NCBI GenBank assembly: GCA_044464175.1 | Contig: JBIQLO010000061.1 | Location: 1-19,436 of the forward strand | Source: JBIQLO01 sp044464175 | GTDB taxonomy: Bacteria; Planctomycetota; Phycisphaerae; Tepidisphaerales; Tepidisphaeraceae | Direction: 5' to 3' | DNA length: 19,436 nt | Shown here: one piece after another, positions 1 to 7,889 of the stretch | How the letters are laid out: each line of letters begins with the position of its first letter | How positions within the stretch are numbered: position 1 is the stretch's first letter | Position numbers and translations under genes: made by a program | The notes under the pieces: model-generated | Database searches by the model: none | What the model saw: only the letters and a program-made list of their open reading frames with translations | Told to the model about the DNA's origin: nothing

Positions 1-245
1 GCGTCGAAGGCGGCGCTCTGCCCCCGATTCTGCGCCATGCGCAGCACCCGCAGCCAGGGATAGGTCTTCATTCCCTCGGCCAGCAGGGCCGGAGTCTGAT
101 CGGTGCTGCCGTCGTCAATAATGAGAACCTCAAAGGGGGCGCCGATCTTGTTCAGCGCGGCGGCCACCCGCTCCAGCAGCACCGGGATATTCTCCTGCTC
201 GTTGTAGGCCGGTATCACCAGCGACAGTCGCGGCCGATCATCCAT
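1..245 (-). CDS. Glycosyltransferase family 2, N-terminal part (runs off left edge)
   Basis: The minus strand from the ATG at 245 encodes about 81 residues beginning MDDRPRLSLVIPAYNEQENI, followed by EVLIIDDGSTDQT and LRVLRMAQNRGQSAAFDA. This is the classic nucleotide-sugar binding half of a GT-A fold family 2 glycosyltransferase: the VIPAYNE strand, the DDGSTD motif that contacts UDP or GDP, and the NRGxxxA segment. Such enzymes usually transfer a sugar to a polyprenyl phosphate or to a glycan acceptor at the inner membrane. The acceptor domain and any C-terminal membrane helices lie outside the window, so the substrate cannot be named. There is no Shine-Dalgarno sequence; a TATATG box lies 11 bases upstream of the ATG. 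The DPM1/ArnC-like group is likely but not proven. Confidence 0.88.
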   Translation of the reverse strand, partial: MDDRPRLSLVIPAYNEQENIPVLLERVAAALNKIGAPFEVLIIDDGSTDQTPALLAEGMKTYPWLRVLRMAQNRGQSAAFD

Positions 246-256
246 AGGGCCGGTAG

Positions 257-262
257 CATATA
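257..262 (-). promoter_or_regulatory. Candidate -10 box of the glycosyltransferase gene
   Basis: TATATG on the minus strand ends 11 bases before the ATG at 245, which would give an mRNA with almost no leader. No convincing -35 box is seen. Confidence 0.25.
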
Positions 263-330
263 GGCAATGGGGAGGGAATGCGAATGGGCATCCACGGAAA
301 ATGAGGGGCGACTCAAATTCGCATGAATAG

Positions 331-373
331 AAAAAAACGGAAGGCAAAGGAAAAATCCTTTGCCTTCCGTTTT
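331..373 (-). terminator. Intrinsic terminator of rpsA
   Basis: A perfect 18-bp inverted repeat (334-351 with 356-373) surrounds a 4-base loop. Read on the minus strand, the stem is followed by a run of seven T, the form of a Rho-independent terminator. It sits 24 bases past the rpsA stop codon. The right end of the element also has four T on the plus strand, but nothing is transcribed into it from that side. Confidence 0.9.
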
Positions 374-396
374 GGCTCCATCGATTGGGATGCCGG

Positions 397-2160
397 TTAT
401 TGACCGATACGGATGTCGCCCAGGCCGCTGGTGGATTCGCCACCTTCCAGGCCGCCGCGCAGGCCGCGCTTTTCGGCCCGCTGGGAGCGGATTTCCTCGC
501 GGGCCTGCTCCTCGGCCGCCCACTGGGCGCGCTTAAGGGAGAGCCCGATCTTGCGCTCGTCGGAATCGACGCGGAGGATTTTCACATCCACCTCCTGGCC
601 GACCTTCAGCTCGTCCTCGGGCTTCTCCACCTTCTGGTCGGAGATTTCGCTGATGTGCAGCAGCCCTTCCAGGCCCGGCTCCAGCTCCACGAAGACGCCG
701 AAGTTGGCGATCTTGGTGACATGCCCCTTGACGACCATGCCGGGGCGGTAGTTTTCCGGAATGACGGTGACCCATGGGTCCTCGTGCATCTGCTTGAGGC
801 CCAGGGCGATCCGCTGCTTCTCCTGGTCGACGCTCAGGACGACCGCCTGAACGTTCTCCCCCTTCTTGAGCATCTCCGAGGGGTGGCCGATCTTCTTGGT
901 CCAGGAGAGGTCCGAGACGTGCAGCAGCCCGTCGATCCCATCCTCGATCTCCACGAACGCGCCGTAGTTGGCGATGTTGCGGACCTTGCCCTCGACGACG
1001 GCGCCCGGCGGGTATTTCTCGGCCACGCGCTCCCAGGGGTTCTCCTCGACCTGCTTCATGCCGAGGCTGATCTCCTGCTTGTCCTTGCTGATCTCCAGGA
1101 CCTTCACCTTGACCTTCTGATCCTGGGCCACCACCTCCGACGGGTGGTTGATCCGCTTGGTCCAGCTCATCTCGGAGATGTGGACCAGCCCCTCGACGCC
1201 CTCCTCCAGCTTGCAGAACGCGCCGTAGCTCATGATGTTGACCACGCTCGCCTCGTGGATCGAGCCGACCGGGTAGCGGGCCTCGATGTTCTCCCACGGG
1301 CTGGCCTCCTTCTGCTTGAGGCCCAGCGCGATCTTCTCCTTCTCCTTGTCCACCTGAAGGACCTTGACCTCGATCTCCTGGTCGATCTTCAGCAGTTCGC
1401 TGGGGTGATTGATCCGGCCCCAGCTCATGTCGGTGATGTGCAGCAGTCCGTCCAGGCCGCCCAGGTCGATGAAGACGCCGAAGTCGGCGATGTTCTTGAC
1501 CACGCCCTTGACGATCTGGCCGACCTCGATGGTCTCCAGCGTCTTGCGCTTCTGCTCCTCGCGCTGCTGCTCGATGAGCTTGCGGCGGCTGATGACGATG
1601 TTGCGCCGCTCCTCGTCAATCTTGAGGATCAGGGCGTCGATGGGGCGCCCGATCCAGTCGGAGATTTCGCCGGGGCGGCGGATGTCCACCTGCGAGGCGG
1701 GCAGGAAGACCGGCACGCCGATGTCCACCAGGAGCCCGCCCTTGATCTTCTTGGTCGCCTTGCCGGTGACCGGGTCCCCCTCCTTCTTGCTCTTCATGAT
1801 GGCTTCCCAGTTGATGATCCGGTCAGCCTTGCGCTTGGAGATTTTCACCAGCCCCGAGTCCCCCTCGGCGTCCTCCAGCAGCACGCGCACCTCATCGCCG
1901 ATCTGCACGTTTTCCGGCTCGTCGAACTCGGTGCGGTCGAGAATCCCCTCCGACTTCAATCCCAGCTCAATGACAAAGTCATCCTGCGCCTTGGAGGAGA
2001 CGCGCCCCTTGAGGATCGCGCCGGGGGTGAAATCCTGCACCTCGTCCACTTTCACCAACTGCATCAGGTCGTCGGCCGCATCCCCCAGCGCTGTCGCCAC
2101 CGCCGAGTCCACTTCCGCGTCCAACGTGCCCAGGGATTGAATCAGATTGTAATCAACCAT
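397..2160 (-). CDS. rpsA: 30S ribosomal protein S1, six S1 domains
   Basis: S1 helps the 30S subunit bind and unfold mRNA during initiation and matters most where leaders lack a strong Shine-Dalgarno sequence. The 587-residue protein has six S1/OB-fold repeats at about residues 44-110, 128-194, 211-282, 296-369, 383-456 and 471-544. Repeats 3-6 carry the typical phrases DFGVFIDL, GLLHITDMSW, INHPSE and LGLKQ; repeats 1-2 are divergent, as in other S1 proteins where they dock on the ribosome. A charged tail follows (about 545-587). I chose the ATG at 2160 (MVDYNLIQSL) over an upstream extension to 2334 because the extension is not S1-like and overlaps the promoter. There is no clear Shine-Dalgarno. 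The gene is monocistronic between its own promoter and a strong terminator. Confidence 0.96.
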   Translation of the reverse strand: MVDYNLIQSLGTLDAEVDSAVATALGDAADDLMQLVKVDEVQDFTPGAILKGRVSSKAQDDFVIELGLKSEGILDRTEFDEPENVQIGDEVRVLLEDAEGDSGLVKISKRKADRIINWEAIMKSKKEGDPVTGKATKKIKGGLLVDIGVPVFLPASQVDIRRPGEISDWIGRPIDALILKIDEERRNIVISRRKLIEQQREEQKRKTLETIEVGQIVKGVVKNIADFGVFIDLGGLDGLLHITDMSWGRINHPSELLKIDQEIEVKVLQVDKEKEKIALGLKQKEASPWENIEARYPVGSIHEASVVNIMSYGAFCKLEEGVEGLVHISEMSWTKRINHPSEVVAQDQKVKVKVLEISKDKQEISLGMKQVEENPWERVAEKYPPGAVVEGKVRNIANYGAFVEIEDGIDGLLHVSDLSWTKKIGHPSEMLKKGENVQAVVLSVDQEKQRIALGLKQMHEDPWVTVIPENYRPGMVVKGHVTKIANFGVFVELEPGLEGLLHISEISDQKVEKPEDELKVGQEVDVKILRVDSDERKIGLSLKRAQWAAEEQAREEIRSQRAEKRGLRGGLEGGESTSGLGDIRIGQ

Positions 2161-2172
2161 GTGTCTGTCTGT

Positions 2173-2188
2173 GGGCGAAAAAACGCCC
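2173..2188 (-). promoter_or_regulatory. Small hairpin in the rpsA leader
   Basis: GGGCG and CGCCC enclose six U on the minus strand. The hairpin ends 12 bases before the rpsA ATG, in the zone where an initiating ribosome binds. It could tune rpsA translation or be chance; only the base pairing is seen. Confidence 0.3.
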
Positions 2189-2305
2189 GGTCCTTGTTGT
2201 GCGTGGCCAAATTTGTAAATGAAACCGCCGGCGTCCACGCCGCACCGGCATCCCATTCCAGTTCCGCGCCCGCTCCGGACCGCCCGGATCAGCGCGCGAC
2301 TGCCC

Positions 2306-2334
2306 ATTATGCGCGCAATGTCCCCGCCTGGCAA
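2306..2334 (-). promoter_or_regulatory. Sigma-70-type promoter of rpsA
   Basis: On the minus strand TTGCCA (2334-2329), a 17-base spacer and CATAAT (2311-2306) each match five of six consensus positions. Transcription would start near 2299, giving rpsA a leader of about 139 nt. Confidence 0.55.
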
Positions 2335-2391
2335 TGCTGCCGGGGCAGGGAAGGCAAGGTATTTAAATGGATTAACGCGCCCCCGCCGGCC

Positions 2392-3483
2392 TCAGGCGAT
2401 CCGGGAATCGGCTATCGGCCGACCGTTGCGCCCTCGCTGGACGCGCGGACGCCCGAAGGCGTCGGTGGGGGTCAGCACACGCGACGCGCGCCGGGGGTCG
2501 CTGATGGCGGCCTTGATGGCGGTGGTCCCGCCCTGGGCCTCGCTTCCGGCCCGCTCCAGCGCGTGTTCCAGCCGCTTGCGGGCGTAGGCGACGTATTCCT
2601 CCGACTGGTCGATCCCCACATACTGCCGTCCCAGCAGGGCGGCCGAGACGGTCGTCGTTCCGCTGCCGTTGAAGGGGTCCAGCACGATATCGCCCGGATT
2701 GCTCGAGGCCTTGATGATCCGGTCCAGCACGCCGATGGGCATCTGGCAGCCGTGCCACCCCTCGCGCTCCTTGAAGGTGCCGCAGACGCGGCTGACGTTC
2801 CAGGTGTCGGAGGCATCGTCAAAATAGCCGCTTTCGGCCGCCTCCTGCGGGCGCAGATACCAGGTGTCATCCGGCACTTTGCCCTTGGGATTGGCCCGGG
2901 AATCCTTATAGGTCGTCTGGCGGGCGCTGGCAACGCGAATCGCGTCGGCGTTGAAGGTGAATTCTTTTGTATCTTTCGTGAAATACAGCAGATGCGTATG
3001 GCTCTTGGCGAATTTCATCTTCGTCTGCTGCCCGAAGGTGTAATGCCAGATGATCCAGTTCCGCATGTTGAAGCCGAGAGTTCGCCGGGCGATGACGCAC
3101 AGGTCGGCCGCGTATTCATCGCCGATGGCCAGGTAAAACGAGCCGGTGGGCTTGAGGGCCCGATGAACCGCCCGCATCCAGTCCTCGCTGAATTTCAGGT
3201 AATCCTCGGTTTTGCGCGAGTCATCGTAGCCGTGATAGAGATAGCCGATATTGAACGGCGGATCGGCGAAGACCAGGTCCACCCACCCCTCCGGTCCGTC
3301 GTTGAGGATTCGGATCGAGTCCCCCTGGATGATCTGGTTCGTTTCGGGCATACCTTGGGCATTGTAGAGAGCAGGCCGGATTGCTCCAAGTAGCGGCCCC
3401 TTCCTCCCCGGCCGCCGGCGCTTGAGTGTCTCCAACCCCTTTTGAAATGCGATCTTGCGTTTTGCCTGCTGCGACTGGGCCAT
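2392..3483 (-). CDS. DNA methyltransferase, beta class (N6-adenine or N4-cytosine)
   Basis: This 363-residue protein transfers a methyl group from S-adenosylmethionine to an exocyclic amine in DNA. The catalytic motif IV, VFADPPFNIG, lies early (residues 71-80) and the SAM-binding motif I, LDPFNGSGTT, lies late (268-277), followed by GRQYVGIDQSEEYVAYA. That order defines the beta class, which includes CcrM and HinfI methylases. The stretch between (about 150-250) would hold target recognition. A basic N-terminus (KRKIAFQ, KRRRPGRKG) and a C-terminal extension of about 50 residues (313-363) are extra. The start at 3483 is supported by GGAG eight bases upstream; a later ATG at 3351 lacks a usable ribosome site. 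No restriction endonuclease is adjacent, so it looks solitary and may be epigenetic rather than defensive. The target sequence cannot be read from the protein. Confidence 0.93.
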   Translation of the reverse strand: MAQSQQAKRKIAFQKGLETLKRRRPGRKGPLLGAIRPALYNAQGMPETNQIIQGDSIRILNDGPEGWVDLVFADPPFNIGYLYHGYDDSRKTEDYLKFSEDWMRAVHRALKPTGSFYLAIGDEYAADLCVIARRTLGFNMRNWIIWHYTFGQQTKMKFAKSHTHLLYFTKDTKEFTFNADAIRVASARQTTYKDSRANPKGKVPDDTWYLRPQEAAESGYFDDASDTWNVSRVCGTFKEREGWHGCQMPIGVLDRIIKASSNPGDIVLDPFNGSGTTTVSAALLGRQYVGIDQSEEYVAYARKRLEHALERAGSEAQGGTTAIKAAISDPRRASRVLTPTDAFGRPRVQRGRNGRPIADSRIA

Positions 3484-3789
3484 TGTTGAATCTCCGTCCC
3501 ATAATCGTCGATTTCGCGGGCGGGGCATGAAATAAGGCAATCGCGCTCGCGGCGGCTGACCTCGCTGTAGTCGGGTGCCGCCGTGCTGAATGGGCGGCTA
3601 TTCGTTTCTGGTCGGGCTGCACAGATGTGAATAGGAGGGCCCAGTGCTGCGTTTTGCAGGCAGGCAAGTGTGTGCGGGATGGCCGGCGGCGTTCCCGTCA
3701 TGCAACAGCCTCCACGACAAAACTGGAGGCGGGAATCATTCTGCCATAAGGCCGCCATGGGGGGCGGGGGCTGAATCGGGCAAAGAAGT
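3484..3789. other. Gap between kinase and methyltransferase
   Basis: About 300 bases hold the methyltransferase Shine-Dalgarno (GGAG ending at 3492) and a weak 5-bp inverted repeat (CCTCC/GGAGG, 3710-3730) without a T run. Short open frames here show no family signature, and I see no RNA gene. Confidence 0.5.
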
Positions 3790-4944
3790 TCAGCGGCGCG
3801 ATCGCGGCAGACTTGCGGTAAAGAGCGTCCCTTCCTGCTCCGCGGAGGTCACGTCGATTTGTCCGCCGTGCGCCCTGACGACGGCGCGGGTGATATAGAG
3901 GCCCAGTCCAAGGCTGCCGGGGCGCCTCGACTTGCCCGGGATGGGGGATGAACCGCGGATCAGCGGCTCGAAGATCGTCGGCAGGATCTCCGGCGGGATC
4001 GGCGGCCCCTGGCTGTGTATCCTCAATTGGACGTTTTTCCCATCGTCGCTGAGCGTGCACCGGACTGGATGCTCCCGGGCCCCATGATGAATCGCGTTGT
4101 CGAGCAGATTGGAGATCACTTGACGCAGGCGGGCGGCGTCCCAATTTCCCCGCAGGTCGCCGCGCGATTCGAAGTGAAGCGTGTGCGCCGGGTAGGCGGA
4201 TCGCATTTCGTCCACCACATCGCGGCACAGCTTCTCCAGATCCATCGGGGCGGGTGAAACAGGCATCTCGCCGCCCAGCGCCGCCCCGGCAAAATCCAGG
4301 AGGTCCCGGATCATCCGGCTCATGGCGGTGGCGCTGGCCGTGATCTGGGCCGCCATTTGGGCGGATTCGGGGTCGGGCAGACCCGTCGCCGAGATCGCCT
4401 GGGCCGAGAGCAGGATGGAGTTGAGCGGATTGCGCAGGTCATGGCCCAGAATGGCCAGGAACATCTGGCGGGAGCGATCCACCAGTTCGGTGAAGCTCCG
4501 GATGGCCCGGGTGAGGGACTGATCCATCGATTCGTTGAAGCGGGTGATGTCCTCCAGGTCGTGCGTGTCAGGGTCCGGGTTGCTTTCGCGCCAAAGCCGC
4601 AGAACGCTGGCCCGAAGCGCCCGGTACTCCGCGACGACCGTCTGCAAGTCCAGCCCCGAACGCACCCGGGCGGCCGCGTGTTCCTCGGATGCCGAATCCA
4701 TCTGGCGGCTTATGACCCCGTCCCGGCCATGGCCTTTGGATTTTTCCGACTGTTGCCGGTGGGTTTGAGGGGCAACCATATCCCGCGCCGTCACGCACAG
4801 GATCTCCTCGGCATGATCGCGCAGCTCGGCCGGATCCACCGTTGCGCGCGGCCAAACACTGCGTGCGAAGGACTCCCATTCCGTAAGGATCGATTCCCGG
4901 TGATTTGAAATGAAATCCGCCAGCCGCATGGGGCCGTTCTCCAT
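3790..4944 (-). CDS. Soluble sensor histidine kinase with RsbRD-like N-terminal domain
   Basis: This 384-residue protein has no membrane segment. Residues 7-120 (RLADFISNHRESILTEWESF onward) resemble the RsbRD/RsbU-type helical sensor domain of stress signalling proteins. The dimerisation and phosphoacceptor segment is FLAILGHDLRNPLNSIL, with His168 as predicted phosphorylation site. The ATPase part follows: N box at 274-288 (RQVISNLLDNAIHHG), F box near IFEPL, and G2 box SLGLGLYITRAVVRAHGG. The G1 box is altered: where DxGxGI is expected, the protein reads SQGPPI (311-316). No response regulator is adjacent, so it is an orphan kinase. The start at 4944 is chosen because AAAGG lies five bases upstream; the open frame extends far upstream but into sequence without kinase features. 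It is transcribed divergently from thiE. Confidence 0.9.
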   Translation of the reverse strand: MENGPMRLADFISNHRESILTEWESFARSVWPRATVDPAELRDHAEEILCVTARDMVAPQTHRQQSEKSKGHGRDGVISRQMDSASEEHAAARVRSGLDLQTVVAEYRALRASVLRLWRESNPDPDTHDLEDITRFNESMDQSLTRAIRSFTELVDRSRQMFLAILGHDLRNPLNSILLSAQAISATGLPDPESAQMAAQITASATAMSRMIRDLLDFAGAALGGEMPVSPAPMDLEKLCRDVVDEMRSAYPAHTLHFESRGDLRGNWDAARLRQVISNLLDNAIHHGAREHPVRCTLSDDGKNVQLRIHSQGPPIPPEILPTIFEPLIRGSSPIPGKSRRPGSLGLGLYITRAVVRAHGGQIDVTSAEQEGTLFTASLPRSRR

Positions 4945-5265
4945 TGATACCTTTCCCGACGATGCTTCGCCGCGGTATTTCAGGGTCTTCCTGTCGAGAA
5001 ATTGTACACGCGCCTTCGTTTGATTGATAGCCTCGCGGTTCCAGTCGGGCTTTGGCCGCCGGCCCGTCATCGTGGGGGAATCCAAGGCAGGTGGGGAGGC
5101 AAACGGGAAGGCGGGAAATTGAACGCGGCTGGTTTCCCGATTCCTCCATTCAGGTACCCTGTCACTCCATATCCGTTCGGTCCCCCTCCCCCACTTCACG
5201 GCGATTCTGTTTCCCCCCGCCCATGGACCGTGTATGCTGAACCCCCAACGGTCCACCCTTGCCCC
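4945..5265. other. Divergent promoter region between kinase and thiE
   Basis: About 320 bases separate the two divergent starts. A candidate kinase promoter lies at 5001-5006. Near thiE there is a 7-bp inverted repeat (5225-5231 with 5248-5254) with a 16-base loop ending 11 bases before the thiE ATG. I looked for the conserved TPP riboswitch core and did not find it. No further gene is seen. Confidence 0.45.
5001..5006 (-). promoter_or_regulatory. Candidate -10 box for the histidine kinase
   Basis: TACAAT on the minus strand matches five of six -10 positions and would start transcription near 4994, about 50 bases before the kinase ATG. The -35 region is poor. Confidence 0.3.
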
Positions 5266-6288
5266 ATGCCCACTCTTCGACTCATCGACGCCAACGCCAA
5301 CCGCGCCCGTGAAGCCCTGCGCGTGCTGGAGGATTACGCGCGATTCATCCTCAATGACGCCGCGCTCACCGCCGAATTGAAAAACCTCCGCCATAACCTG
5401 ACCGCCGCTCTGCGGCCCCAGCTTCCGGCCGCCATCCTCCATCGCGACACCCCCGGCGATGTCGGTACGACGGCCACCACCGCGGCCGAGCAGTCACGGC
5501 AGGACTTGAACCACGTGGTCACCGCCGCCGCCAAGCGGCTGGGCGAGGCGCTGCGGTCGCTGGAGGAATATGTCAAAACGCTCGATCCCCCGGCCGCCGC
5601 ATCCATTGAACAGGCCCGCTATCGCTTCTATGACCTGGAGCGGCGGATCGCCCTCACCCTTCGCACGCCAGGGCGATTCGAGGCGGTGCGGCTCTATGTC
5701 CTCATCACCGAATCCGCCTGCCGCCGCCCATGGCTGGAAGTGGCCGAACAGGCGATCCTGGGGGGCGCCGATTGCCTGCAACTTCGGGAAAAAAATCTCG
5801 AGGGCGGCGAACTGCTGGCCCGCGCGCGCCGATTGACGGCCCTGTGCCGCCGCCACAGCGTCCTGTGCATCATCAACGACCGCCCCGACATCGCGCTGCT
5901 GGCCGATGCCGACGGGGTGCATGTGGGGCAGGAGGATTTGCCCGCCGCCGAGGTCCGCAAGCTGATCGGCCCGGAAAAAATCATGGGCGTCTCCACCCAT
6001 CGCCTGGAACAGGCCCGCCAGGCCGTGCTGGACGGGGCCGACTACATCGGCATCGGGCCGGTCTTCCCCAGCTCCACCAAGCCGCGCGACATCCTCCCCG
6101 GCCTGGATTACGTGAAGCAGGTGGTCGCGGAGATTCCCCTTCCCGCCGTCGCCATCGCCGGAATTATGCTCCAGAACGTCGGGCAAGTCGTGGCGGCCGG
6201 CCTGCCGCGCATCGCCATCACCGCCGCCGTCGCCGGATGCGACAATCCGAGAGCGGCGGCGGAGCAATTTAAGCGACTTCTGGGGTGA
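5266..6288 (+). CDS. thiE: ThiD2-ThiE fusion, thiamine phosphate synthase
   Basis: This 340-residue protein has two parts. Residues 1-130 (MPTLRLIDANANRAREALRV, then AAKRLGEALRSLEEYVK) match the ThiD2 type of N-terminal domain, a family reported to phosphorylate HMP-phosphate. Residues 141-340 are thiamine phosphate synthase, a TIM barrel that joins HMP pyrophosphate and thiazole phosphate. Visible ThiE landmarks are QLREKNLEG (172-180), NDRPDIALLADADGVHVGQE (204-223), GVSTH (241-245), YIGIGPVFPSSTK (260-272) and VAIAGI (295-300, usually AIGGI). The fusion would carry out the last pyrimidine kinase step and the coupling step in one polypeptide. The ATG at 5266 is where homology begins; the open frame upstream overlaps the divergent promoter region. 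No TPP riboswitch and no other thi gene are nearby. Confidence 0.93.
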   Translation: MPTLRLIDANANRAREALRVLEDYARFILNDAALTAELKNLRHNLTAALRPQLPAAILHRDTPGDVGTTATTAAEQSRQDLNHVVTAAAKRLGEALRSLEEYVKTLDPPAAASIEQARYRFYDLERRIALTLRTPGRFEAVRLYVLITESACRRPWLEVAEQAILGGADCLQLREKNLEGGELLARARRLTALCRRHSVLCIINDRPDIALLADADGVHVGQEDLPAAEVRKLIGPEKIMGVSTHRLEQARQAVLDGADYIGIGPVFPSSTKPRDILPGLDYVKQVVAEIPLPAVAIAGIMLQNVGQVVAAGLPRIAITAAVAGCDNPRAAAEQFKRLLG

Positions 6289-6365
6289 AACATAAGGATT
6301 GGATCGCCCCTGCGCCTGGCCCATTCAGATCAGGGCCAATGAATGGCGGCCGGGAAAAAATAAGC

Positions 6366-6371
6366 TATAAC
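6366..6371 (+). promoter_or_regulatory. Candidate -10 box of the cation-efflux gene
   Basis: TATAAC ends nine bases before the GTG start at 6381, consistent with a leaderless or nearly leaderless transcript. There is no clear -35 box and no Shine-Dalgarno. Confidence 0.3.
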
Positions 6372-6380
6372 CCCGCCTAA

Positions 6381-7316
6381 GTGTTTCCCCGGTTGCAAAA
6401 CATTCCCAAACCCGAAGCCCGGGCGGCGCTGCTGGCCCTGGGCGTCGGCCTGCTGCTGCTGGCGCTCAAGTTTGTCGCCTGGTTCCTGACCGGCTCGGCC
6501 GCCATCTTCTCCGACGCGATGGAGAGCATCGTCAACGTCGTCGCCGCGGCCATGGCGCTCTACTCCCTGGCGCTGGCCCACGCCCCCGCCGACGCCGAAC
6601 ACCCCTACGGCCACGGCAAGATCGAATTCGTCTCGGCCGCATTCGAGGGGGGAATGATTCTCGTCGCCGCCATTGTCATCATCATCCAGGCGGTCAATGA
6701 CCTCATCGGCGGCAGCGGCCTTAAACAGCAGAGAATCGACATCGGCATCGGGCTGATGATCCTCGCCCTGGTGGGCAACGGGTTGGCCGGGTGGTATCTC
6801 CTGCGCCTGGGGCGCCGCCGCCAGTCCCTCACCCTCGAGGCCGACGGCAAGCACCTGCTCAGCGATGTGGTCACGAGTCTGGCCGTCCTGGTCGCCCTGG
6901 CCCTGGTCCGCTCCACGCATTTAGCCTGGATCGACCCGATCGCCGCGATTCTGGCCGCCCTCTACATCGCCTGGACCGGCCTGGTGTTGTTGCGCCATTC
7001 CGCCGCCGGACTGATGGATGAGCAGGACCGGGCCGACCAGCAGCTCCTGCGGAAGATCCTCGTCTCCCACCTCTATCCCAACGGGAACGAGCCGCAAATC
7101 TGCAGCTTCCACAAGCTGCGCCATCGCCACAGCGGACGTTATCACTGGGTCGATTTTCACATCATGGTCCCGGCCGACTGGAACGTCGCCCAGGGCCATC
7201 AGGTCGCCAGCGCCATCGAATACGAAATCGAGCAGGCGATCCAGGAGGGAAACGCCACCGCCCACGTTGAGCCCTGCACCCAAACCGATTGCCCCCGCTG
7301 CGCCAAAAGCCCGTAG
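6381..7316 (+). CDS. Cation diffusion facilitator (CDF) family divalent metal transporter
   Basis: CDF proteins exchange cytoplasmic Zn, Fe, Co or Mn for protons across the inner membrane. The 311-residue protein has about six hydrophobic helices (16-37, 43-66, 89-110, 120-142, 160-177, 184-205) and a soluble C-terminal domain (213-311). Family marks are SAAIFSDAMESIVNV in helix 2, HPYGHGKIEFVSAAFEGG before helix 3 and EADGKHLLSDVVTS in helix 5, where H158 and D162 form half of the metal site. The helix 2 partner motif, usually H/DxxxD, seems to read ESIVN (48-52), which could shift metal preference. The C-terminal domain has histidines (FHKLRHRHSGRYHWVDFH) and ends in a possible metal-binding HVEPCTQTDCPRC. 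The start is GTG. It leads a compact same-strand run with the macro-domain gene 28 bases behind. Confidence 0.92.
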   Translation: MFPRLQNIPKPEARAALLALGVGLLLLALKFVAWFLTGSAAIFSDAMESIVNVVAAAMALYSLALAHAPADAEHPYGHGKIEFVSAAFEGGMILVAAIVIIIQAVNDLIGGSGLKQQRIDIGIGLMILALVGNGLAGWYLLRLGRRRQSLTLEADGKHLLSDVVTSLAVLVALALVRSTHLAWIDPIAAILAALYIAWTGLVLLRHSAAGLMDEQDRADQQLLRKILVSHLYPNGNEPQICSFHKLRHRHSGRYHWVDFHIMVPADWNVAQGHQVASAIEYEIEQAIQEGNATAHVEPCTQTDCPRCAKSP

Positions 7317-7330
7317 GGGCGGCTTCGTGG

Positions 7331-7336
7331 TATACT
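7331..7336 (+). promoter_or_regulatory. Candidate -10 box of the macro-domain gene
   Basis: TATACT (five of six) lies eight bases before the ATG at 7345, inside the short gap after the transporter. It would allow a separate, almost leaderless mRNA. The -35 region is not recognisable. Confidence 0.3.
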
Positions 7337-7344
7337 TCACTATC

Positions 7345-7857
7345 ATGCCCGGCCGCATCCAACTCTATCAGGGAGACATCACCACGCTGGTGGTCGATGC
7401 CATTGTCAACGCCGCCAACACCACGCTGCTGGGCGGCGGGGGGGTGGACGGGGCGATCCACCGGGCGGCCGGTCCCGGCCTGCTGGCCGAGTGCCGAACG
7501 CTCGGCGGCTGTGCCACAGGTGACGCCAAAATCACCGGCGGCCACAACCTGCCCGCCCGCCACGTCATCCACACCGTCGGCCCGGTCTGGAGCGGCGGGG
7601 GACATAACGAGCGCAACCTGCTGGCCAGTTGCTATCGCCGCTCCCTGGAACTGGCCGATCTCCACCAGCTCAAAACCATCGCCTTCCCCGCCATCAGCAC
7701 CGGCATCTACCGCTTCCCGGCCGATCTGGCGGCCGACATCGCCGTGCGGGAGGTGCGCCAAGGGCTGCAAGACCTTCCCGACCTCGAAAAAGTGATCTTC
7801 GTCTGTTTCGATTGTTTCGATCGCCGCATGTACGATCTCTACCAGGAAAAACTGTAA
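7345..7857 (+). CDS. Macro-domain protein, likely O-acetyl-ADP-ribose deacetylase/ADP-ribose hydrolase
   Basis: The 170-residue protein is a single macro domain, the usual length for stand-alone MacroD/YmdB-type enzymes. These bind ADP-ribose and remove acetyl or ADP-ribosyl groups from metabolites and proteins. Residues 6-36 show QLYQGDITTLVVDAIVNAAN and LLGGGGVDGAIHRAAG; the Asn in NAAN and the G-rich VDGAIH loop form the distal-ribose and catalytic site of the MacroD class. The second ribose/phosphate loop is IAFPAISTGIYRFP (112-125). GDAKITGGHNLPARHVIHTVGP is also typical. The ATG at 7345 is where homology begins; no Shine-Dalgarno is seen. Whether it works on the neighbouring transporter or on general ADP-ribose turnover cannot be told. 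Confidence 0.94.
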   Translation: MPGRIQLYQGDITTLVVDAIVNAANTTLLGGGGVDGAIHRAAGPGLLAECRTLGGCATGDAKITGGHNLPARHVIHTVGPVWSGGGHNERNLLASCYRRSLELADLHQLKTIAFPAISTGIYRFPADLAADIAVREVRQGLQDLPDLEKVIFVCFDCFDRRMYDLYQEKL

Positions 7858-7889
7858 CCTTCGTCACGAACCAATTCCCAAAACAACCC

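Noticed and set aside
385..3393. A 1002-codon open frame on the plus strand across rpsA and the methyltransferase
   Set aside because: It is antisense to two confidently assigned genes, rich in Leu/Asp/Val typical of the complement of GC-rich coding DNA, and spans unrelated genes.
3710..3730. CCTCC/GGAGG inverted repeat as terminator of the histidine kinase gene
   Set aside because: Only 5 bp with an 11-base loop and no U tract.
4945..5265. Possible TPP riboswitch before thiE
   Set aside because: The conserved CUGAGA and ACCUGAUCUGG-like core elements are absent.
6318..6346. Inverted repeat after thiE as its terminator
   Set aside because: The stem is short with a long loop, and no T run follows on the plus strand.
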